A DNA stretch of 64,000 nucleotides, from the NCBI GenBank assembly GCA_024102815.1, contig JAGFJJ010000032.1:19216-83215 (forward strand), read 5' to 3'. The DNA is from Phycisphaerae bacterium. GTDB taxonomy: Bacteria > Planctomycetota > Phycisphaerae > UBA1845. Position numbers and translations under genes: made by a program. Positions 59,514 to 64,000 of this stretch are shown piece by piece. How positions within the stretch are numbered: position 1 is the stretch's first letter; each line of letters starts with the position of its first letter. Under the pieces are notes generated by a model, which was given only the letters and a program-made list of their open reading frames with translations, searched no databases and was not told the origin of the DNA.

Positions 59514-60413
59514 CTATTTCCCGGGCATTCGGGCACCTGCTGACTCGCCTTGCCAGCGCACATCCGCCCAAACCGGCAGATGATCGGACACCTGAGTATC
59601 GATCATGCCGTAGCCGGCAAACGCCAACTGCGACGAAATCAGAATCCAATCGATTCGCCGGTCGGGCTTGCCGGCCGGAAACGTATCGAGGTCCGTCGCT
59701 TCCGGCTTCCATGCGGTGAGCCCGAGACCGGCAATCAGCATTTGCACGGCGTCCCCTTCCTGCGTCCACCGGCTGTTGAGATCGCCCATCAGGATCATCG
59801 GCAAATCGGTTTTTCGCAACTCCGCCATCAGCCGCGTAACCTGCTCTCGTCGCGATGCACGATCCGACGAATCCAGATGAACGCCGACGACAACAACCGC
59901 TCGACCTTCGAATTCGATATTCGCTCCTACCGCACCCTTCGTATTCCACGATTCCGTGGGCAAGGGCGACGACCAAGTGCCCCGTAGCGGCGGGCGCGCG
60001 AGTAGGGCAGTGCCGTACTGCATTTCCATTGGCCCGAGCGCCGCCCGGCAGTGGATTCCGTGATAGCGGTGTTCGAACCCCGCCTGTCCCGCGAGGTATG
60101 CCAGGTGATCGAAGGAGCCCGTCCACGAAGAAGGCGCATCAACTTCCTGCAATGCAAACACATCGGCGTCGATTCGGTGAAGCACTTCGGAAATCTCATC
60201 GAGCTGGTTCCGGGCCTGCTCCGCCGTGATTCCCACCATGCCGGGCGTCTTTCCCCGCCCGTGGGCGATGTTATACGTCGCGACTCGCAGCGCGCCCGCC
60301 GGCTTCTCGCCCGGCGCCGCGCGCACAGACGAACTCGGAATCGCCGCGATCGCCGCCGTCAACACGGCCCACAGCGCGCTCCGAATCGCTGGAAAGCCAA
60401 ACCGCCCTTTCAC
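59514..60413 (-). CDS. Exported endonuclease/exonuclease/phosphatase family protein
   Basis: The 299-residue product has a signal peptide (about 1-33, ending AVRAA) and the DNase I-like fold of EEP enzymes: LRVATYNIAHGRG, FALQEVD (metal Glu), GVHLDSSD, LMGDLNSRW, RIDWILIS and SDHLPV, the catalytic Asp-His at the end. Such proteins hydrolyse nucleic acids, phosphoinositides or sphingomyelin; the substrate cannot be told. The GTG at 60413 overlaps the ilvC stop as GTGA and is preferred to the ATG 33 nt upstream. Confidence 0.87.
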   Translation of the reverse strand: MKGRFGFPAIRSALWAVLTAAIAAIPSSSVRAAPGEKPAGALRVATYNIAHGRGKTPGMVGITAEQARNQLDEISEVLHRIDADVFALQEVDAPSSWTGSFDHLAYLAGQAGFEHRYHGIHCRAALGPMEMQYGTALLARPPLRGTWSSPLPTESWNTKGAVGANIEFEGRAVVVVGVHLDSSDRASRREQVTRLMAELRKTDLPMILMGDLNSRWTQEGDAVQMLIAGLGLTAWKPEATDLDTFPAGKPDRRIDWILISSQLAFAGYGMIDTQVSDHLPVWADVRWQGESAGARMPGK

Positions 60414-61435
60414 GCGCCTTGATCCCCACCAAGCCACGGCATCCACGAGCGTACCGTTCGACCGGCCTGTTCAAACGAGGAGCTTCGATCCGCGGCACGC
60501 CATTCAGCCAACCGAGCTGCGCCGCTCTCTGCCTCTTCGATCCACTCCCGCGCAAATGATCCGTCGCGCACCTCGGCAAGGATCTCACGCATGATTGCCC
60601 GGCCCCGCTCGCCAACCAGCCTCGGACCGCGGGTTCGGTCTCCGTACTCGGCCGTGTTGGAAACGCGCTCGCGCATGCCCGCCAGCCCCTGTTCATACAG
60701 CAGGTCGACTACCTGTTTGAGCTCGTGGACGCACTCCAGGTAGGCGAATTCCGGCTCGTATCCGGCTTCAACCATGGTCTCAAAGGCTGCCCGGGTCAGT
60801 GCGCTGACTCCGCCGCAGAGCACGGCCTGCTCGCCGAAGAGATCGGTCTCGGTCTCGACCGCAAACGTCGTTTCGATGATCGCGGCACGGCACGAACCGA
60901 TCCCCGCCGCCCAGGCCATCGCCCGCCGCCGCGCGGTGCCCGTGGCGTCGTGACTGATGGCCAGCAGCGCGGGCAGGCCCTTCCCCTGCTGAAATAGGGA
61001 CCGAAGCAATGTCCCCGGGCCCTTGGGCGCCACCATGACGACATCCACGTCTGTTGGGGGGCGAATGAATCCGTATCGAATGTTGAACCCGTGCAGAAAG
61101 CCAAGGGCCTGTCCCGGGCGTAACCGCGTTGTGATCTCCTCCTCAAACACGCGTCCAGCCGACTCATCCGGCAGGCCCACGATCAGGAGGTCGGACTGCG
61201 CGGCAGCGTCCCCCGCCGATTGAACAATGAAGCCGTCCGCATATGCCCGGTGCGCACTTGGACCGGGGTGTTGCCCGATACTGACGTTCGCACCGGAATC
61301 GCGCAGGTTCAGTGCGTGCGCCCGCCCCTGGTTGCCGTAACCAATGACCGCCACGGACAGCGCCCGAATGTCAGACGAATCGACCACTTCCTTGGACAAC
61401 TGGACTGCCAATCCGATCCTCCAGCCAATCGCCAT
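60410..61435 (-). CDS. ilvC: Ketol-acid reductoisomerase
   Basis: IlvC catalyses the isomerisation and reduction step of valine, leucine and isoleucine synthesis. The 341-residue class I protein has GYGNQGRAHALNLRDSG (Rossmann motif), FLHGFNIRYG, VAPKGPG, and the magnesium site ETETDLFGEQAVLCGG with CVHELKQVVDLLYEQGL in the C-terminal knot. The usual YYDKD-type N-terminus is absent. The loop after beta-2 reads SIGQHPGPSAHR, where NADPH-specific enzymes carry GLRxGSxS; the Arg is replaced by Gln and the downstream Ser by Pro-Ser-Ala, so cofactor preference may be shifted. No ilvBN genes are near. Confidence 0.92.
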   Translation of the reverse strand: MAIGWRIGLAVQLSKEVVDSSDIRALSVAVIGYGNQGRAHALNLRDSGANVSIGQHPGPSAHRAYADGFIVQSAGDAAAQSDLLIVGLPDESAGRVFEEEITTRLRPGQALGFLHGFNIRYGFIRPPTDVDVVMVAPKGPGTLLRSLFQQGKGLPALLAISHDATGTARRRAMAWAAGIGSCRAAIIETTFAVETETDLFGEQAVLCGGVSALTRAAFETMVEAGYEPEFAYLECVHELKQVVDLLYEQGLAGMRERVSNTAEYGDRTRGPRLVGERGRAIMREILAEVRDGSFAREWIEEAESGAARLAEWRAADRSSSFEQAGRTVRSWMPWLGGDQGA

Positions 61436-61464
61436 GGACTCGTCGAACCACGCGATCGGCGCGT

Positions 61465-61494
61465 TGCGTCAATCCCACGTGTGGGCATAATACG
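61465..61494 (+). promoter_or_regulatory. Promoter for mgtE
   Basis: TTGCGT (61465-61470) and TAATAC (61489-61494) are 18 nt apart and enclose the palindrome CCCAC-GT-GTGGG (61475-61486). Transcription would begin near 61501, only about 9 nt before the ATG at 61510, so the message would be nearly leaderless unless the ATG at 61537 is used. Because ilvC lies divergently, the palindrome could control either gene. Confidence 0.5.
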
Positions 61495-61509
61495 CCGTTT
61501 CATTCGAGC

Positions 61510-62877
61510 ATGAAACATCCGGGAACACAGGCCACAATGGGCACCGAAACCGTCGATCTTCACAAACGCTTCGACGAGGCGCTTGCGCTGCCCGATGATC
61601 AGCTTGCCTCTGCGCTGGCGGAAATACGCGCGGCCGACATTGCTGAAGCGTTCACCTTCCTTCCCGACGAGGACCGTTCCCGCATCCTCTTTGCGCTTCC
61701 TCCTCACACGGCCGCCGAAGTGGTCATTCTTCTCGACGAAGTCGTCCAGGGCGAGGTCGTCGACGAACTCGACACCCGATCGCTGACGGACATCGTCGCC
61801 GAGCTTGAACCCGATGATGCCGCGGACGTGCTTTCCGCGCTGCCCGTGAAAGTCGCGGATCAGGTGCTTGAGCAACTGGACGACGCCAAGTCGGACAAGA
61901 TCGAGGAGCTGCTGACCTACGACGAGTCCACGGCCGGCGGAATCATGACTCCCGACGTCATCGCCGTTCCGGGCTCAGCCACGGTGGGCGACGCCATCGA
62001 ACGCGTTCGTGAAGCCAGCGAAAATGAGGATGTCCACGGCATCTATCTCATCGACGACGCCTCCCGGCTGGTGGGCACGGTTTCGCTTCGAGATCTTGTC
62101 ACCAATCCGCTGGACACTCCCCTTTCGGAACTCGCGGAACCTGACCCGGTCACCGTCTCGGTCGACGACGATCAGGAAACGGTACTCCAGGTCATTCGAA
62201 AGTACGACGTGCCGGAAGCGGCCGTCATCGATGAGCACGACCGCCTCATCGGCCGCGTCACGCACGACGACGTCATTGAGGTCGCCGCTGAAGAAGCCGA
62301 AGAAGACCTTCTCCACATGGCCGGTACGGACGTCTCCGAGCTTGAGACGCACTCGCCGTTTGAGGCGGCCCGCATTCGGCTCTCCTGGTTGCTGCCGTGT
62401 ATGCTCGTAACGATGATCACCGCCGCTGTACTGCGGCTGGGAGAGCATGCCTTTGAGGTCACGCTGTTCGCCGCACTCGCGCCATTTGTACCGTTGATCG
62501 GTGCCATCGGCGGAAACAGCGGGATTCAGATCTCCACGATCATCGTTCGCGGATTCTCCACCGGAGATTTCGCCGCGAGCCGGCTCAAGCACGTGGTCGC
62601 CCGGGAATGGCGCATCGGCGTGGTGATGGCACCGGTTTGTGGTGTCACGGCTTTTCTTCTTGCCGCCATGCTCACCGAATGGCACGTTGCCGCAGCAGTT
62701 GGGTTTGCCATGACGGCCGCCATACTTACCGCCGGGGCATTGGGTATAGCCCTGCCATTTATCTTTCGGCGGATCGGAGTCGACCCGGCCATCGCCTCCG
62801 GACCGCTCATCACCACGCTGAACGACATGATTTCAATCACGATTTTCATGTTGGTCGCGCTGGCGATTCTCACGTAG
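61510..62877 (+). CDS. mgtE: MgtE-type magnesium transporter
   Basis: MgtE is a magnesium channel gated by intracellular Mg2+. The 455-residue product has the superhelical N domain (about 20-125; LAEIRAADIAEAFTFLPDEDRSR, DDAADVLSALP), a CBS-pair domain (TAGGIMTPDVIAVPGSATV and VDDDQETVLQVIRK, 140-270), the plug helix, and five membrane spans with PLIGAIGGNSGIQ and VGFAMTAAIL near the pore. Acidic residues for the magnesium sensor are plentiful at the N/CBS interface. The start ATG 61510 is tentative; ATG 61537 is the alternative. Confidence 0.95.
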   Translation: MKHPGTQATMGTETVDLHKRFDEALALPDDQLASALAEIRAADIAEAFTFLPDEDRSRILFALPPHTAAEVVILLDEVVQGEVVDELDTRSLTDIVAELEPDDAADVLSALPVKVADQVLEQLDDAKSDKIEELLTYDESTAGGIMTPDVIAVPGSATVGDAIERVREASENEDVHGIYLIDDASRLVGTVSLRDLVTNPLDTPLSELAEPDPVTVSVDDDQETVLQVIRKYDVPEAAVIDEHDRLIGRVTHDDVIEVAAEEAEEDLLHMAGTDVSELETHSPFEAARIRLSWLLPCMLVTMITAAVLRLGEHAFEVTLFAALAPFVPLIGAIGGNSGIQISTIIVRGFSTGDFAASRLKHVVAREWRIGVVMAPVCGVTAFLLAAMLTEWHVAAAVGFAMTAAILTAGALGIALPFIFRRIGVDPAIASGPLITTLNDMISITIFMLVALAILT

Positions 62878-63319
62878 TGATGTGCGTATGCTCTTGAGCA
62901 GTGCCCGCTTAAGTTCCCCGCGAGGAAGTCTCTTCTGACCCGTAGCCTTCAGCCTGCACGGACATTCCTGAAGTACCGAAAGCCAGGCGCGCGGCGCGAC
63001 CGGGCCTCTTTCCCCTTCGGTTCTCTACCGCTCTTCGAACATTGGTCCGGCGAAGCCACTCGCCATCGTGTCGTCTGCGGTGTCATGCGAACAAGACGCC
63101 GGGGCCGCGTATGGCACGGCCGGGCCGATACGATCCGTCTGGCCAACGTCCCCGCCATGTGGCAGCAGAGGAATCCGAGTCCCGGCTGAACGCCGCCCCT
63201 TGACGCGCGAGCGAGAGCGGACTTAGTATCGCCGTCCCATCGGAGTTGCTGGGAGGATCGGCGCGGGTGCCGACGGTCGTGCTGGTGCGACCGCATCCGG
63301 CGAACCCGATGGAGCAACC
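62878..63319. other. Intergenic region between mgtE and tRNA-Phe
   Basis: About 440 nt with no supported gene. A long minus-strand frame crosses it but reads through the tRNA. A promoter candidate for tRNA-Phe lies at 63200-63229. Confidence 0.5.
63200..63229 (+). promoter_or_regulatory. Candidate promoter for tRNA-Phe
   Basis: TTGACG (63200-63205), an 18-nt spacer and TAGTAT (63224-63229) match sigma70 promoters well. The distance to the tRNA (about 90 nt) implies a precursor with a 5' leader. Confidence 0.45.
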
Positions 63320-63392
<73 letters not shown>

Positions 63393-63843
63393 GTGACACG
63401 CAAGTGCCGTCAAACCCTGAAATGGGCTGATTTTCCAGAGAGTAACGACCCACCCGCTGAGACTCGCTCGCCACGCTCGCGAGCCGAACCGCTTACCTTG
63501 CACATGCTTGGTTCCGCGAGTGCATGAGCATGCGTATTTTCACCGGCCACGCTTGTGCGCTTCCGCTGTTGTTCGTCCCTGCCCCGGGGAAGGAAGCAGG
63601 ACGGCAGACAGACCGGGTACATGCGCCGACACCTGCGTCTGCCGATCCTTCGTCAGGCTGACCATCAATCTCTTTGCGGGTATCGGAGGAGGCGCGCTTC
63701 GGCCCCGGCTTCAAAAACCTCGTTCACTTGGCCGACCAATCGGGGTGTGAGGCTAGCAGGCAAGACACAGGATAGGTGGCGGCTCGCCCCTGCCGCGATG
63801 GCAAGGGCGAGCGCTCCCACCAGTTCGTCTCCTCGGTGATCGA
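63393..63843. other. Intergenic region between tRNA-Phe and the CTERM gene
   Basis: About 450 nt with no supported gene; open frames here have no ribosome binding sites or similarity. A terminator-like hairpin for the right-edge gene lies at 63782-63812. Confidence 0.5.
63782..63812 (-). terminator. Terminator-like hairpin after the CTERM gene
   Basis: GCTCGCCC and GGGCGAGC pair as an 8-bp stem, with TGCC/GGCA as an inner stem, 31 nt downstream of the stop at 63844 on the minus strand. No T run follows, so termination may need Rho or be incomplete. Confidence 0.45.
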
Positions 63844-64000
63844 CTACGGACGTCGACCTTGCGCGACCTCCGCAACCTGGCGTCCGAAGTACAGCTTCCC
63901 GGCCACCAGCAGCATCAATGCCAGTACGGCCAGGCCCCATTCCGACGCCGCCGGGATCTTCCCGATGCACGCCTTCTCGCACGTCTCACCGAAGCCACAA
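63844..64000 (-). CDS. C-terminus of a secreted protein with an IPTL/PEP-CTERM-type sorting signal (cut by window edge)
   Basis: The last 51 codons of a minus-strand gene are present. They read, after a cysteine-rich stretch (CGFGETCEKACIGK), IPAASEWGLAVLALMLLVAGKLYFGRQ and a short basic tail. A proline-serine-glutamate-tryptophan motif followed by one membrane helix and an FGR basic end is the IPTLxxWG-CTERM pattern, a C-terminal anchor processed by exosortase-like enzymes. The N-terminal part of the gene lies outside the window, so the protein's function is unknown. Confidence 0.8.
   Translation of the reverse strand, partial: CGFGETCEKACIGKIPAASEWGLAVLALMLLVAGKLYFGRQVAEVAQGRRP

Overview
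The window is GC-rich and gene-dense, and reads as one chromosomal segment of a Gram-negative bacterium, most likely a member of the Planctomycetota, perhaps the Phycisphaerae. That placement is inferred. It rests on a PEP/IPTL-CTERM-like sorting signal at the right edge, a secreted metalloprotease with a dockerin-like tail, several very short lipoproteins, a long three-helix SecE, and housekeeping genes mixed with solitary hypothetical genes. No insertion sequence, integrase, phage gene, CRISPR array or rRNA gene was seen.

Positions 1-16831 form a single minus-strand information-processing block. A strong sigma70-type promoter (16804-16831) reads into tRNA-Thr, tuf, rpmG, tRNA-Trp, secE, nusG, rplK, rplA, rplJ, rplL, rpoB, a GNAT gene, rpoC, rpsL, bioY, rpsG and fusA (cut by the left edge). 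The rif (rpoBC) and str (rpsL-rpsG-fusA) clusters are joined, and each carries one foreign gene: an acetyltransferase between rpoB and rpoC, and a biotin transporter subunit between rpsL and rpsG.

Positions 17129-29049 carry an aldo/keto reductase, a polysaccharide-copolymerase-like coiled-coil membrane protein, a degenerate GH13 (amylase-like) protein without catalytic residues, a YacP-like NYN protein, tRNA-Ala, a hybrid histidine kinase, a three-gene ArsR/SRPBCC/membrane-protein unit with a clear promoter-operator, a large membrane protein with a spermidine-synthase-like domain, and tRNA-Gly.

Positions 29103-35386 hold the most interesting unit: six minus-strand genes in which every junction overlaps. 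In transcription order they are a lysine 2,3-aminomutase (KamA), a YkgJ-type zinc/iron-cluster protein, two D-Ala-D-Ala-ligase-like ATP-grasp enzymes, a GNAT-deacetylase fusion and a GNAT. The set looks like an undescribed route that makes beta-lysine, ligates it and adjusts its acetylation.

Positions 35670-55832 are mostly plus strand: larC, hypothetical genes including an RNase HII-like protein and a STAS protein, a translationally coupled pabB-pabC-nif3 set, a secreted matrixin-like protease pair, a DUF481 outer-membrane protein, thiL-tsaE, rph (apparently with an ATT start), a SPOR-like lipoprotein, rdgB, and a polyamine pair (pyruvoyl arginine decarboxylase and agmatinase). Two tiny lipoproteins of the same design occur here, at 40705 and 50053.

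Positions 55884-64000 carry a NarL-type response regulator, an ABC exporter with a PDZ-like domain in its first extracytoplasmic loop, a 29-residue membrane protein, an endonuclease/exonuclease/phosphatase protein coupled to ilvC, mgtE, tRNA-Phe and the 3' end of a CTERM-tagged secreted protein.
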